From Streptococcus hyointestinalis (lineage in GTDB: Bacteria; Bacillota; Bacilli; Lactobacillales; Streptococcaceae): 64,000 nt of DNA. Position 1 is the first letter of the stretch; every line of letters begins with the position of its first letter. Positions 1 through 9,969 of the stretch are shown piece after piece. The translations under genes and the position numbers were made by a program. The stretch spans positions 124,001-188,000 of the forward strand of contig NZ_JAAKGB010000001.1 in the NCBI RefSeq assembly GCF_011039275.1, in the 5' to 3' direction. The notes under the pieces were generated by a model that searched no databases, had not been told where the DNA came from, and worked only from the letters and a program-made list of their open reading frames with translations.

Positions 1-1
1 T

Positions 2-598
2 ATGCTTAACATCCAGCACTTGACGATACGGACGAGACATCCGATTTTGACGGATTTTTCCTATGATTTCAAGGAGGGAAATCTCTACGGCATTGTAGCG
101 ACAAATGGTTCTGGCAAGACGACCTTTTTCCGCTCTATCATGGGTTTACTCCCCATCCTATCGGGAAAGGTTGAGCTAGAGAGTGGCTCAGCTTTTTATT
201 ATGAGACTAGTGACTGGCTAGATAGCGACCTCTCTGGGCTTGACTATCTCCGCTTTGTCCAAAAGGAATGGCGCTCGCAGGTCGCACTTACAGATGTCAT
301 TGCGACTTGGAAGATGGAGGACTACATCCGTCTGCCTATCCGTAAGTACTCCCTTGGGATGAAGCAGCGCCTCTTGATTGCCATGTATATAGTCAGTGAT
401 AATCAGTGTCTCCTCATGGATGAGATGACCAATGGTTTGGATGAGGAGAGCCGTCAGATATTCTTTTCGATTTTAAAAGGATTCAAAGAGGCGGGCAAGA
501 TCGTCATCCTCTCCTCTCACTACAAGGAGGACATAGAAGCTTACTGTGATTATCTTTTGACCTTGGGGGATGAAAAGATGGAGGTGAGTGCTCTATGA
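2..598 (+). CDS. ABC transporter ATP-binding protein
   Basis: Small cytoplasmic ATPase of about 198 residues that would power the permease encoded just downstream. Walker A is at residues 33-41 (ATNGSGKTT), the ABC signature at about 117-121 (SLGMK), and Walker B at 136-141 (CLLMDE), followed by a D-loop-like NGLD. All catalytic elements are present, so it looks complete despite being shorter than most ABC ATPases. Its stop overlaps the next start by four bases, indicating translational coupling. The substrate is unknown; pairing with a single large permease suggests ABC-2 type export of a peptide or lipid. The upstream RBS lies outside the window, so the start is the first ATG rather than a proven one. 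Confidence 0.85.
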   Translation: MLNIQHLTIRTRHPILTDFSYDFKEGNLYGIVATNGSGKTTFFRSIMGLLPILSGKVELESGSAFYYETSDWLDSDLSGLDYLRFVQKEWRSQVALTDVIATWKMEDYIRLPIRKYSLGMKQRLLIAMYIVSDNQCLLMDEMTNGLDEESRQIFFSILKGFKEAGKIVILSSHYKEDIEAYCDYLLTLGDEKMEVSAL

Positions 599-1767
599 CT
601 TATCTATGCTTTCAACTCAAGCGTCTCTTAAAAAGTCGCTTGACCTATGTGCCCTTGCTCCTCATTGTCGCAGCTAGTCTTGTCACACTTTTTCTAAATG
701 CCAAAGCCAATCAAAACAACAATCTTGGCGTGCAGATTAGCGAGAGCCTCCAGCAAACGCAAAAAGCAGTAGCGGACGAAAAGGAACGCTTAAAGACCTT
801 ATCAAAAGATAGCGCCGAGTATCCTTATGTGCAAAAAAATATCAGCGGGGGAGAGGCGACCATTAAAAGCGATAGGGCTTTTCTAGCCGCCTATCAAAAG
901 GGCGATTGGAAGACGGTTTATCAAAAACAGATCGCTTACTTAGAGAAGGTCAGACAAACCGCTAAGGACAAGACGATTGATGCCACGATGAAAAGTGTGC
1001 TTAACCGTGATCTGCTCATGTATCAAGCGCTTGCTAAAGAAAACTTTGCCTACGAAGACCCTTATTTTCCAACCCAAGCCCTTCCCTTTGTCCTGTCTTT
1101 GACCGACTATCTCTTTCCAGCGCTTCTGCCTATAGCTCTTATCTTTATCCTGTCCAATCTCTACACCAGTGCTTTTGCCTCAAAGACCATTGATAAGACA
1201 CGACTCTTGCCAGAGAGTGCTTGGTGCTTGGCGCTAAAGGACATAGCAGTTGGTTTTGTAGTTAGTCTTGCCCTCCTCATCCTGTCTGTCCTGCCAGTTT
1301 TTCTGGTGGCTGCCATCTTTTTTGGTGTGGGGGAGTGGGATTATCCCATATTGCATTATCATCTGTCTGATAAGACACTCTATTTTTCAGCCATAAAGGA
1401 CAGTGTGCTGCCCAGCCTTTTACTGCAAGTGCTGTCGCTACTTGTGATGAGCGTTGCCATTTACATCATCGCCCAACTGGTTAAAAATAAAGTCGCCACT
1501 CTTTTTGTCGCTCTCGTTGTTCTTTTAGGAGCGGTAGTTTTGCCCTTGGTTGTCGTGCCACTAGCGCCTTATGTGCAATGGCTACCAACAGGCTACATCA
1601 AGAGCTTTGAAGTGGCAACAGGGCTTTTACAACATCAGCTGGACAACTGGCAGATGAGTGCCACACAAGGTTACGTCATCCTCATCGCTTGGCTGGTTGG
1701 GCTTACTTTACTTAGTCTGCTATGGAAGGCATTTTCAGCTAGGAAAATACAGCTTAGCATAGCTTAA
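595..1767 (+). CDS. ABC transporter permease, ABC-2-like
   Basis: Membrane partner (390 aa) of the preceding ATPase. One hydrophobic helix lies at about residues 17-34. A long polar, Lys/Gln-rich extracytoplasmic segment follows to about residue 150, then five or six hydrophobic helices up to residue 380. The helix-loop-multihelix layout is seen in ABC-2 export permeases of Firmicutes that handle antimicrobial peptides or lipids. That role is inferred; no substrate motif is visible. The gene ends directly on a strong hairpin terminator, so the two-gene operon ends here. Confidence 0.8.
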   Translation: MTYLCFQLKRLLKSRLTYVPLLLIVAASLVTLFLNAKANQNNNLGVQISESLQQTQKAVADEKERLKTLSKDSAEYPYVQKNISGGEATIKSDRAFLAAYQKGDWKTVYQKQIAYLEKVRQTAKDKTIDATMKSVLNRDLLMYQALAKENFAYEDPYFPTQALPFVLSLTDYLFPALLPIALIFILSNLYTSAFASKTIDKTRLLPESAWCLALKDIAVGFVVSLALLILSVLPVFLVAAIFFGVGEWDYPILHYHLSDKTLYFSAIKDSVLPSLLLQVLSLLVMSVAIYIIAQLVKNKVATLFVALVVLLGAVVLPLVVVPLAPYVQWLPTGYIKSFEVATGLLQHQLDNWQMSATQGYVILIAWLVGLTLLSLLWKAFSARKIQLSIA

Positions 1768-1797
1768 AAGGAAACTGCAAAGCAAGTTTCCTTTTTT
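1766..1797. terminator. Bidirectional Rho-independent terminator
   Basis: An 11-bp stem (1766-1776 with 1785-1795) with an 8-base loop has A-runs on the left and T-runs on the right. It can terminate the ABC operon on the plus strand and telA on the minus strand, which converge here. Confidence 0.8.
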
Positions 1798-1803
1798 CTA
1801 TCT

Positions 1804-3066
1804 TTACTCATCCTTTGATTCGACTTGTTCTTGGATGTCTTTGCTGTCGTTGAGGAGGGCTTGGACGATTTTTTCGTCTCGGAGTTTGACGGAGTCGTTG
1901 ATGGTTTCGGCGGACTTGATGATGGCAGTCTCAAGCTCAGCCCGTTTTTTACGCCCATCGTCAATGGCTTTGATGATGCCTTGGTTTTGTGCGACAAGGC
2001 TTTCAGCCAGCGCTGTGACAGACTTGGTTGACAGCGTCGGGCTTTGCGCTGTTTTCTCCAGCATAGGAATGGCTTCCTTGCTGGTTTCAGCCAGCATTTC
2101 AAGCGCAGCATTGTTGGCATGGACAATAGCGTCCGCTGTCACGCCAGACTTGACTGACTGCTGCATCATACCCAGCTGTGCGATAGAGAGCTTCATGGTT
2201 GGGATGGTGTTGCGTCTGAGCATGCCTAGCTTTTGGCGCATGTCCGAGGAGACCTTGACCAGATTGCGCATCTGAGGTGTTGTCGCCCAAGCCACATAGA
2301 GGCGGCTCATGTACTCGGTGTGTTGCTGTTCCATGGTGTTGATGACCTCGGTGAGGTGGGCAAGCTCATTACTTTTGATTTGATAATCAGGTGTTGCACT
2401 GTCAAGACTCTCTAAATTTTCTTGCAAATCTTTGGCACGCTTGGCAGATTCTTTTTGTGTCGCTTCTAAAAAGGCGATGACCCCAACCAAGTTTTCAATC
2501 GACTTGGTATTGTCCTCAATCAAGAGCTCCGCTGAGACGATGTTGCGAGCGAGTGAATCCTCTTGCTTGACCACACTGGCTGCCATAGAGTCCATTTTTT
2601 GCTCAATGCTCTGAGCGTCAAAGTAAAACTCCTGTAGGCTATTTTTGCTCTGCCTAAAGAGCTTTTGGAGAAAATTGGGTTTCTTGTCCAGCTCAGCAGG
2701 AGTAGCTTCCTTGTACTTGGCGATAAAACCGTTGAGCTCACGGTTAGCGTTTAAAAGCAGCTCATCAACCTGCGGGATTTGCAGTTTCTTTTGCTCAGAA
2801 AGGATATGATTGACGGTGTTGTTGACCGCCTCAACGGCAGACTGCCCAAAGTCAAGGAGGGCATTTTGGTCTGCTAGAAAGCTATCGACAAGGGCTGGCG
2901 CTTTTTGGGTGATAGCGTTTTGTTGTTCAGGTGTGAGTTTGTCAAAAAAGCTGATTTGTCCAGTCTCACTGGTGTCAGTGCTTGTGATGATGTCAGTGGT
3001 TTTATCGGTTGTTGTGATTGCATTTTCAGCGATTTTATCAATATCAAAATTAAAGGTGTCTGCCAT
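1804..3066 (-). CDS. telA: TelA/KlaA family (toxic anion resistance) protein
   Basis: A 420-residue soluble, largely helical protein of the TelA family (PF05816). The family is named after tellurite resistance and often linked to envelope stress or antimicrobial tolerance; its biochemical role is not settled. The match rests on overall length, the acidic, coiled-coil-rich composition and the paired upstream neighbour, an XpaC-like membrane protein 12 bases away in the same direction. This xpaC-telA pairing is common in Firmicutes. The start follows a good AGGAG-like site (reverse of 3067-3080). It ends at the shared terminator with the ABC operon. Confidence 0.8.
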   Translation of the reverse strand: MADTFNFDIDKIAENAITTTDKTTDIITSTDTSETGQISFFDKLTPEQQNAITQKAPALVDSFLADQNALLDFGQSAVEAVNNTVNHILSEQKKLQIPQVDELLLNANRELNGFIAKYKEATPAELDKKPNFLQKLFRQSKNSLQEFYFDAQSIEQKMDSMAASVVKQEDSLARNIVSAELLIEDNTKSIENLVGVIAFLEATQKESAKRAKDLQENLESLDSATPDYQIKSNELAHLTEVINTMEQQHTEYMSRLYVAWATTPQMRNLVKVSSDMRQKLGMLRRNTIPTMKLSIAQLGMMQQSVKSGVTADAIVHANNAALEMLAETSKEAIPMLEKTAQSPTLSTKSVTALAESLVAQNQGIIKAIDDGRKKRAELETAIIKSAETINDSVKLRDEKIVQALLNDSKDIQEQVESKDE

Positions 3067-3078
3067 AATCTCTCTCCT

Positions 3079-3906
3079 TTAGTCCTTCTCCAGTTTGTCC
3101 TTCATCAAGCGTAGGCTGATGTCAAAGTCTTTCATGTCGCTTTCATTGAGCTGACGTAGGGTCTCGTCCAGATCCTCATCAAACTGCACGAGCGCAAGCC
3201 TTGCCGTCTCTAGGCGCTCGTCTGCTTTGTAGTAGTCTTTTGGCGATTGCTTGATTTTGAGATAGCCAGTTAGCACATCCTCAAAGCGATTCATGCTGGC
3301 TTGGTGCAGGGCGAGCAGTTCTTCTTTATTGTCCGCCTTTTTGATTTTCTCTAAAATGGTCTCGTGGTCACGCATGATGTTGTCATAGGTCGTCTTAAGC
3401 TCTGGAGCGTAAGTGGCAACACTCTCCTCGATAGTCAGCTCATGCTTATCCTCTTCCTTAGTGACAAGGCTAGTTAGGCGCTCTTTGACCTCATCGTAGG
3501 ACGCTCTAGCATGCGCTTTGACCCGCTGGTAGGTTGTCGCATTGATGTGCTCTTTTAGCTGGTCAAGCTCAGACTCGATATGCTGGATACTAGGTAATAT
3601 CTTGTCAGCAAGCTGTCGATAAGCGTCAAAGTCCTCGTTCTCCCAGAGTGTGTCCAGTTTTTTTAACTGATAATCCGCTTGGCGAATGTCCTCTTGCAGT
3701 CTTTCGATAGCTGCTGTAGAGCTGGTCAGCTGTTCTTGCCTTTTCTTTTGACGCATGTAGCGAATGAGACGGTAAGACCCATAGCCAATACCTACAACTA
3801 CAGCTAGGGGCAAAAGCACATGCACCAGCACGTAAACTGCAATGAGAACAACAATAATGGTCATGAGTGCCTCGCTAGAGCTTTTTGATTTGGAACGTCT
3901 CGCCAT
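3079..3906 (-). CDS. XpaC-like membrane-anchored protein
   Basis: A 275-residue protein with a basic, serine-rich N-terminus, hydrophobic segments at about residues 14-45, and then a long charged helical region. This matches the XpaC family (PF10112, annotated as 5-bromo-4-chloroindolyl phosphate hydrolysis protein), which usually precedes telA. The enzymatic name comes from an old phenotype and is not supported by a visible catalytic motif. It is first in a two-gene minus-strand operon with telA. Function remains unassigned beyond a probable membrane or envelope-stress role. Confidence 0.7.
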   Translation of the reverse strand: MARRSKSKSSSEALMTIIVVLIAVYVLVHVLLPLAVVVGIGYGSYRLIRYMRQKKRQEQLTSSTAAIERLQEDIRQADYQLKKLDTLWENEDFDAYRQLADKILPSIQHIESELDQLKEHINATTYQRVKAHARASYDEVKERLTSLVTKEEDKHELTIEESVATYAPELKTTYDNIMRDHETILEKIKKADNKEELLALHQASMNRFEDVLTGYLKIKQSPKDYYKADERLETARLALVQFDEDLDETLRQLNESDMKDFDISLRLMKDKLEKD

Positions 3907-3971
3907 AAAACTACCTACTTCTTTGTCAATATACCTTTATTGTAGCTTAAAATAAGCGAATAGACAATTGT

Positions 3972-6218
3972 TTATTGTGGTCTTATTTCAGGAAAGAGCC
4001 CTTCAAGGATTTTGAGCGTGATGACTTGCCCAGGTCCTTCTTGGCAGTAGGTGTGCATGTACATGGATGGGTTAAAGTTAAGCTCAATGCAGGTACAGTG
4101 TGGATTTTCTTCTGTCGTATCAGGGATAATCAAGTCCACACCACATACCCAAGCGCCAAGTGTACTTGCCATTTGGCTGGCTAATTGTTTGTAACTGTCA
4201 TCCATGCTCTCGGTCACATCAATTGAGTCGCCACCTGTTGAGATATTGGAGTTGCGACGCAGCTCCACCTTGACACCTGCTTCTAGGACACTGTCGGGAC
4301 TGTAGCCTTGCTGTGTCAGCATTAGTCGCTCAATCTCTCCAAGTTCAATGATTTCAAGAGGTGACCTGTGGTCACGTCCTCGCAAAGGATTTTGATTTTT
4401 AAGGTCAATGAGCTCTCTAATAGTATGCTTACCATCACCAACGACATTGGCAGCGACCCGAAGGAGCACAGCGAGACACTTTCCATCTAGGATGAAAAAG
4501 CGGTATTCGGTGCCAGCCACATAGTCCTCAACCAGCACACTACTATCCTCAGAAAATGCAATGTCAAGCGCTTTTTGGTAAGCCTCAAGACTAGCCCCCT
4601 CTTTAAAGATAGAAATCCCCAGTCCAAAGTTAGTGGACTTTGGTTTGACCACGATAGCTTTTTTCTTGATGTGGTGATAGTAGGCTTTGGCGCTTGCTTT
4701 ATCGGAAAATTCTCTGCCAGCAGGCGTTGGAAAGCCGTGTTCTTGCAGGAGTTTTTTGGTGACGACTTTATTTGCCATGGCCAGTGGCACCACGTAGTTG
4801 TCCTTTGATGTCATGTTGCCGTTTTTGACCAGCTCGACATGCCCCTTGTAGCTCAGGCGCAAAAACTGGTCTTCCTCATCTAAAATCTCAATCTGCACTC
4901 CCTTTTGGATGGCGTCAAACATGAGCATTTGTGTGGAGAGCTCCATGTTTTCAAAGCCTTTTAAGGCGTAAAAGGCATTCCAAGCGTAGTCGTGGTGGGC
5001 TTGTCCCTCTTTTTGCCCAAAGGTTTCAAGCGACTGGCTTGTTATATGCGCTAGCAGCTGTCCAGATAAGGTCAAGCTTGGGTCTGCGACTTGCTCTTTT
5101 ATCGCCTCAAGCAAGTCCTTATAGTGGTCAGGCAGATGGAAGTGCTGGATGACACTTTCCATAGCGTCTAGGATGTCGGATGTAGGCGCTGCACTTGGTA
5201 GCACTTCTAGTGGATGACTAAGAGCAATGGTATTGTTGAGCGCATTTGCTTGTGCGATAGCAGTATCGACATTGTCCACATCATCCAACCAAAGGAGCGC
5301 TAGGAAAAAGAGGTGCACGCTGTCCATAGTTTCCTGTGTGATACCAAGAGGAGTGAATGGATTGAGGTCAAAACAGCGCAGCTCCAGATAGCTGATAGGC
5401 TGCTCGAGATAGCCACGACAAGCCTTTTGCCCACGCAAGCGCACCGCAGAGTAATGCTCTTTTTCAGCGATGAGCTGCTTATTAGCCACTGCCGTCTCTA
5501 GACTAGTGATGTAGTCGTCAAGCGATGCATAGGAGATGACAATATCCTCGTGGTTGACATAGCCAAGCTGACTGGAGCGAATGGAGCGCACGGGATGAGC
5601 CAAGTCTTCTCTCAAAAAGCCTTTTTCAGCAATAGGGCTCGCTCCGTAGAGATAGGTTAGTAGCCAACGGTAGCGTAGGAAATTTTGTGCGATTTTGAGA
5701 TAAAGGTCATTTTGAAACTTGGCTTTATCCTCATAGTCACTTGCTTCAAAGAGCGCCTGAATAACAGTAGCGCTCAATGCCATATTGACATGAATGCCTG
5801 ACATGGTCTGTAAGGTCTTGCCATAAGCGCTAGCCAGATAGTCACGATAATCACGCTCAAAGCTATCTTCCAGCTGAGCAATGGCAATCTCGTCTTCGGC
5901 GACTTTAGGCGGCATGGACAGAGGCCACAAGTACTCATCGGTTAATGTTCGCTCAGCGACATCTGTGATAGCGCCTAACCATCTAAGCGCTTCTTTTGGT
6001 GAGCGTGTGACAGGTGTGATGAGCTCAAGCTGTGACTCGCTAAAGTCCGTCTGGATATAAGGGTGAAAGCTGCGTGCGCCAAGCGCCTTTGGATGAGGAC
6101 TGGTAGCGAGTTTACTTGCGTCTTTTTGGACACGCAAGGACTCACGCTCAATGCCAAAAGTTCCTTCTAAAAGCGGGAGATTAGGGTCTAGTTTTTGCAG
6201 TAGCTGTTTGATGGTCAT
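3972..6218 (-). CDS. gshAB: Bifunctional glutamate-cysteine ligase/glutathione synthetase
   Basis: Makes glutathione from glutamate, cysteine and glycine in one 748-residue cytoplasmic enzyme (GshF type), matching the family's usual length of about 750. The N-terminal two thirds is a gamma-glutamylcysteine synthetase with the typical start (FGIERESLR, residues 22-30). The C-terminal third is an ATP-grasp domain with KPKSTNFGLG near residues 520-530 and a metal/ATP-binding ELNFNPSMY near 722. It is monocistronic, about 65 bases upstream of the XpaC-like gene on the same strand. In streptococci this fusion gives oxidative-stress protection. The ATG has an AAGGAG site upstream. Confidence 0.95.
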   Translation of the reverse strand: MTIKQLLQKLDPNLPLLEGTFGIERESLRVQKDASKLATSPHPKALGARSFHPYIQTDFSESQLELITPVTRSPKEALRWLGAITDVAERTLTDEYLWPLSMPPKVAEDEIAIAQLEDSFERDYRDYLASAYGKTLQTMSGIHVNMALSATVIQALFEASDYEDKAKFQNDLYLKIAQNFLRYRWLLTYLYGASPIAEKGFLREDLAHPVRSIRSSQLGYVNHEDIVISYASLDDYITSLETAVANKQLIAEKEHYSAVRLRGQKACRGYLEQPISYLELRCFDLNPFTPLGITQETMDSVHLFFLALLWLDDVDNVDTAIAQANALNNTIALSHPLEVLPSAAPTSDILDAMESVIQHFHLPDHYKDLLEAIKEQVADPSLTLSGQLLAHITSQSLETFGQKEGQAHHDYAWNAFYALKGFENMELSTQMLMFDAIQKGVQIEILDEEDQFLRLSYKGHVELVKNGNMTSKDNYVVPLAMANKVVTKKLLQEHGFPTPAGREFSDKASAKAYYHHIKKKAIVVKPKSTNFGLGISIFKEGASLEAYQKALDIAFSEDSSVLVEDYVAGTEYRFFILDGKCLAVLLRVAANVVGDGKHTIRELIDLKNQNPLRGRDHRSPLEIIELGEIERLMLTQQGYSPDSVLEAGVKVELRRNSNISTGGDSIDVTESMDDSYKQLASQMASTLGAWVCGVDLIIPDTTEENPHCTCIELNFNPSMYMHTYCQEGPGQVITLKILEGLFPEIRPQ

Positions 6219-6223
6219 TTTAA

Positions 6224-7720
<1,497 letters not shown>

Positions 7721-7726
7721 TAACTA

Positions 7727-7758
7727 AAAAGAAGTGAGAGTGTTCTTGCTTCTTTTGT
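7727..7758 (+). terminator. Terminator after purA
   Basis: An AAAAGAAG/CTTCTTTT stem (7727-7734 with 7749-7756) closes purA transcription seven bases past its stop. Confidence 0.55.
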
Positions 7759-7784
7759 TGTCGTATGATAAAAGGAGAAACCTT

Positions 7785-8363
7785 ATGTTATTTACAATGG
7801 AAAAGGAGCGCCTAGGAGCCTTTATGGACGCTGTCTTAGCCATAATTATGACCATTTTAGTGCTGGATTTAAAAGAGCCAAAAACCTTTGATTTACAAGG
7901 GCTTTGGGAATTGCGAGAGAGCTTTTTTGCTTACACTTTGTCCTTTTTCTGGCTGGGGACGATGTGGATTAATCTCCATCGTGAGTACAGTGCTGTTGAG
8001 AAAATCAGCCAAAAAACCGTCTGGGCAGCTCTTCTTGTCCTCTTTTTCTCCTCGCTCTTTCCCTATGCGACACGCCTGATTTCGCTGGCTTTTTACAGCT
8101 CTAGCATGCAGGTGGTCTACGGTGTGATATCGCTGCTTATCTCCATAAGTGTTCTCTATTATACCTACACACTTGAGGAGGCAAATCCTAATCTAGACGC
8201 TGTCCATCGCTATAAAATGAAGCGCCTATCTTGGATGAAGTGGGACATGCCGATAAAACTTATCGGGCTCATCCTGTCTGCTACGCTCTTTCCGCCAGCC
8301 ATGTCTCTTGCTCTACTGTTTAATCTCTGTATCCTTGTCATTCCCAATCAGCTCAAAAACTAA
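7785..8363 (+). CDS. TMEM175/DUF1211 family membrane protein
   Basis: A 192-residue integral membrane protein with about five or six hydrophobic helices. Near the N-terminus it has the motif FMDAVLAIIMTILVLDL (residues 10-26), which corresponds to the F-S/D-x-V-x-A-I-x-x-T pore-helix signature of the DUF1211/TMEM175 family. Members of this family form potassium-permeable channels in bacteria and lysosomes. The function here is inferred from the signature. The start at this ATG is supported by AAAGGAG eight bases upstream; an ATG four codons later would also keep the motif. Confidence 0.75.
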   Translation: MLFTMEKERLGAFMDAVLAIIMTILVLDLKEPKTFDLQGLWELRESFFAYTLSFFWLGTMWINLHREYSAVEKISQKTVWAALLVLFFSSLFPYATRLISLAFYSSSMQVVYGVISLLISISVLYYTYTLEEANPNLDAVHRYKMKRLSWMKWDMPIKLIGLILSATLFPPAMSLALLFNLCILVIPNQLKN

Positions 8364-8441
8364 TTTTTTTCTCATTATTTAAATCAAAATAATACAAAAA
8401 AAGAACGCTTTAGGTTATAATAAACCAAAAGGGTGAATGTT

Positions 8442-8807
8442 ATGTATCAAGTGATTAAAATGTACGGCGATTGGGAGCCGTGGTGGTTTTTAGACGGTTG
8501 GACAGATGATATTGTAGCGCAAAAGCGATTTGCCACTTTTGAGTCAGCAGCTAGCTACTATGAAAAAGAGTGGCAAAAGGGCTGCAGGCACTATAGTTGC
8601 TACGATAGCCATCAAGACTTTTTAGCCGCTTTTTGGAATCAAGAAGACGAGCGCTGGTGTGAGGAGTGTAACGAATACCTCCAGCAATACCACTCGCTCC
8701 TCCTCCTAAAAGACGGCAAGCCCCTGCCAAGACAATGGCACAGAAAAAGTCTCATCAAAAAAAATAGCCAAACACCTCCCAAAAGCTGTCAAATGAAAGA
8801 ACTCTAA
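8442..8807 (+). CDS. DUF1033 family protein
   Basis: A 121-residue tryptophan- and tyrosine-rich soluble protein of family DUF1033 (PF06279): YQVIKMYGDWEPWWF at the N-terminus, then FATFESAASYYEKEW and a C-x2-C pair (CEEC). Streptococcal genomes usually place this gene directly upstream of comYA, as here. Its function is unknown. A TATAAT at 8416-8421 lies 20 bases upstream of the RBS, and a strong terminator follows, so it is a single-gene unit separate from comY. A GTG three codons upstream is an alternative start. Confidence 0.8.
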   Translation: MYQVIKMYGDWEPWWFLDGWTDDIVAQKRFATFESAASYYEKEWQKGCRHYSCYDSHQDFLAAFWNQEDERWCEECNEYLQQYHSLLLLKDGKPLPRQWHRKSLIKKNSQTPPKSCQMKEL

Positions 8808-8838
8808 ACTCAGTTGTGTAAAACAACTGAGTTTTTTT
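8806..8838 (+). terminator. Terminator between DUF1033 gene and comY
   Basis: A perfect 12-bp stem (8806-8817 with 8823-8834) has a 5-base loop and a T-run. It insulates the comY operon from upstream reading. Confidence 0.85.
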
Positions 8839-8876
8839 CAACTTTTTTACGATTTTCTTCAACTTTTGTGATTTCT

Positions 8877-8884
8877 TACGAATA
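8877..8884 (+). promoter_or_regulatory. cin-box (SigX/ComX promoter) of comY
   Basis: The sequence TACGAATA is the exact 8-bp core recognised by the streptococcal competence sigma factor SigX. It lies 144 bases before comYA with T-rich DNA upstream. Transcription should begin a few bases downstream, near 8890, only at competence. Confidence 0.9.
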
Positions 8885-8891
8885 GAATAAG

Positions 8892-8995
8892 TGAGCAAGG
8901 CATAGCACCACAGCTAACACCCTTCGTTATATTTCATTACTATTCAAAATCTATCCTTTATCAATGTCGTTGGCTGTGGTGTTATGTCTTGCTCA
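8892..8995 (+). promoter_or_regulatory. Long hairpin in the comY leader RNA
   Basis: Bases 8892-8918 can pair with 8969-8995 along 27 positions without a gap. Twenty-four pairs are Watson-Crick, and the other three (8900/8987, 8905/8982, 8915/8972) are G-U wobbles when transcribed rightward. Read as minus-strand RNA they would be A-C mismatches, so the structure fits the comY transcript. A 50-base loop separates the arms. It would begin at or next to the predicted 5' end and finish 32 bases before the comYA start, leaving the ribosome site free. It has no T-run, so it is not a simple terminator. A 27-bp duplex is long enough for RNase III. Confidence 0.7.
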
Positions 8996-9027
8996 ATAGG
9001 AAATTGCTCTTTTAGAAAGGGGTAATC

Positions 9028-9969
9028 ATGGTACAAGAGTTAGCCAAAGACCTCATCAAAACAGCTGTTGCTGCCAATGCACAGGATATTTACATTATTC
9101 CAAAATCTAGGCAATACGATGTTTTTATGAGAATTGGTGATGAAAGGCGGTTTATAGATGTTTTTGGGAATGATCGGATGGCTAGTCTTATTGGTCACTT
9201 TAAATTTGTTGCAGGAATGAATGTTGGTGAAAAGAGACGTAGCCAACTGGGTTCGTGTGATTATACTTTTGATGACGATGAGATGGTCTCTCTTCGCTTG
9301 TCTAGTGTCGGTGACTACCGTGGGCTTGAGAGTCTGGTCATTCGCTTGCTCTACTCGGGTCGCCATGAGCTTTGCTATTGGTTTGACGGACTAGAGCGGC
9401 TAAAACCAGCCGTCGCTGGTCGAGGGCTTTATCTCTTTTCAGGACCTGTCGGCAGTGGCAAGACCACGCTTATGCACCAGCTGGTTGCTGACCAGTTTAG
9501 CGATAAGCAGGTCATCACCATCGAAGACCCTGTCGAAATCAAGCAAGACAACATGCTTCAGCTCCAGCTCAATGAAAGTATCGGCATGACCTACGACAGT
9601 CTCATCAAGCTCTCACTCAGGCACCGCCCTGATATCCTCATCATCGGTGAGATTCGAGACAGCCAAACGGCACGAGCAGTTATCCGTGCCAGTCTGACAG
9701 GCGCTATGGTTTTCTCTACTATCCACGCCAAGAGTATCACAGGTGTTTACGCTCGCTTGCTAGAGCTTGGTGTTAGTCTTGAGGAGCTAGATAATAGCCT
9801 TCGCATGATTGCTTATCAACGCTTGATTGGGGGAGGAGGTGTGATTGATTTTGCCACAGAAAATTTCCAAGAGCATAGCGCAGACCAGTGGAACGCCCAG
9901 ATGGATCAGCTGGCTAAAGACGGACATATCACTAGTCAAGAAGCTACCATCGAAAAGATTGTCCGCTAG
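9028..9969 (+). CDS. comYA: Competence pilus assembly ATPase ComYA (ComGA)
   Basis: Cytoplasmic secretion ATPase of the GspE/PilB family that drives assembly of the competence pseudopilus for DNA uptake. The 313-residue product has Walker A GPVGSGKTT (about residues 137-145), an Asp box (ITIEDPVE), Walker B (ILIIGEIRD) and a His box (FSTIHA), all intact. The ATG has AGAAAGGGG just upstream and comes after the cin-box and leader hairpin. It is first in comYA-H; comYB begins within its 3' end. The operon is interrupted two genes later by a prophage. Confidence 0.95.
   Translation: MVQELAKDLIKTAVAANAQDIYIIPKSRQYDVFMRIGDERRFIDVFGNDRMASLIGHFKFVAGMNVGEKRRSQLGSCDYTFDDDEMVSLRLSSVGDYRGLESLVIRLLYSGRHELCYWFDGLERLKPAVAGRGLYLFSGPVGSGKTTLMHQLVADQFSDKQVITIEDPVEIKQDNMLQLQLNESIGMTYDSLIKLSLRHRPDILIIGEIRDSQTARAVIRASLTGAMVFSTIHAKSITGVYARLLELGVSLEELDNSLRMIAYQRLIGGGGVIDFATENFQEHSADQWNAQMDQLAKDGHITSQEATIEKIVR

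Noticed and set aside
1835..2275. Plus-strand frames of up to 146 codons opposite telA
   Set aside because: They mirror telA codons, giving Ser/Leu-rich low-complexity protein without start signals.
8892..8995. The comY leader hairpin as a MITE or a terminator
   Set aside because: There is no target-site duplication or T-run, and G-U wobbles point to an RNA role; a degenerate MITE origin is not fully excluded.
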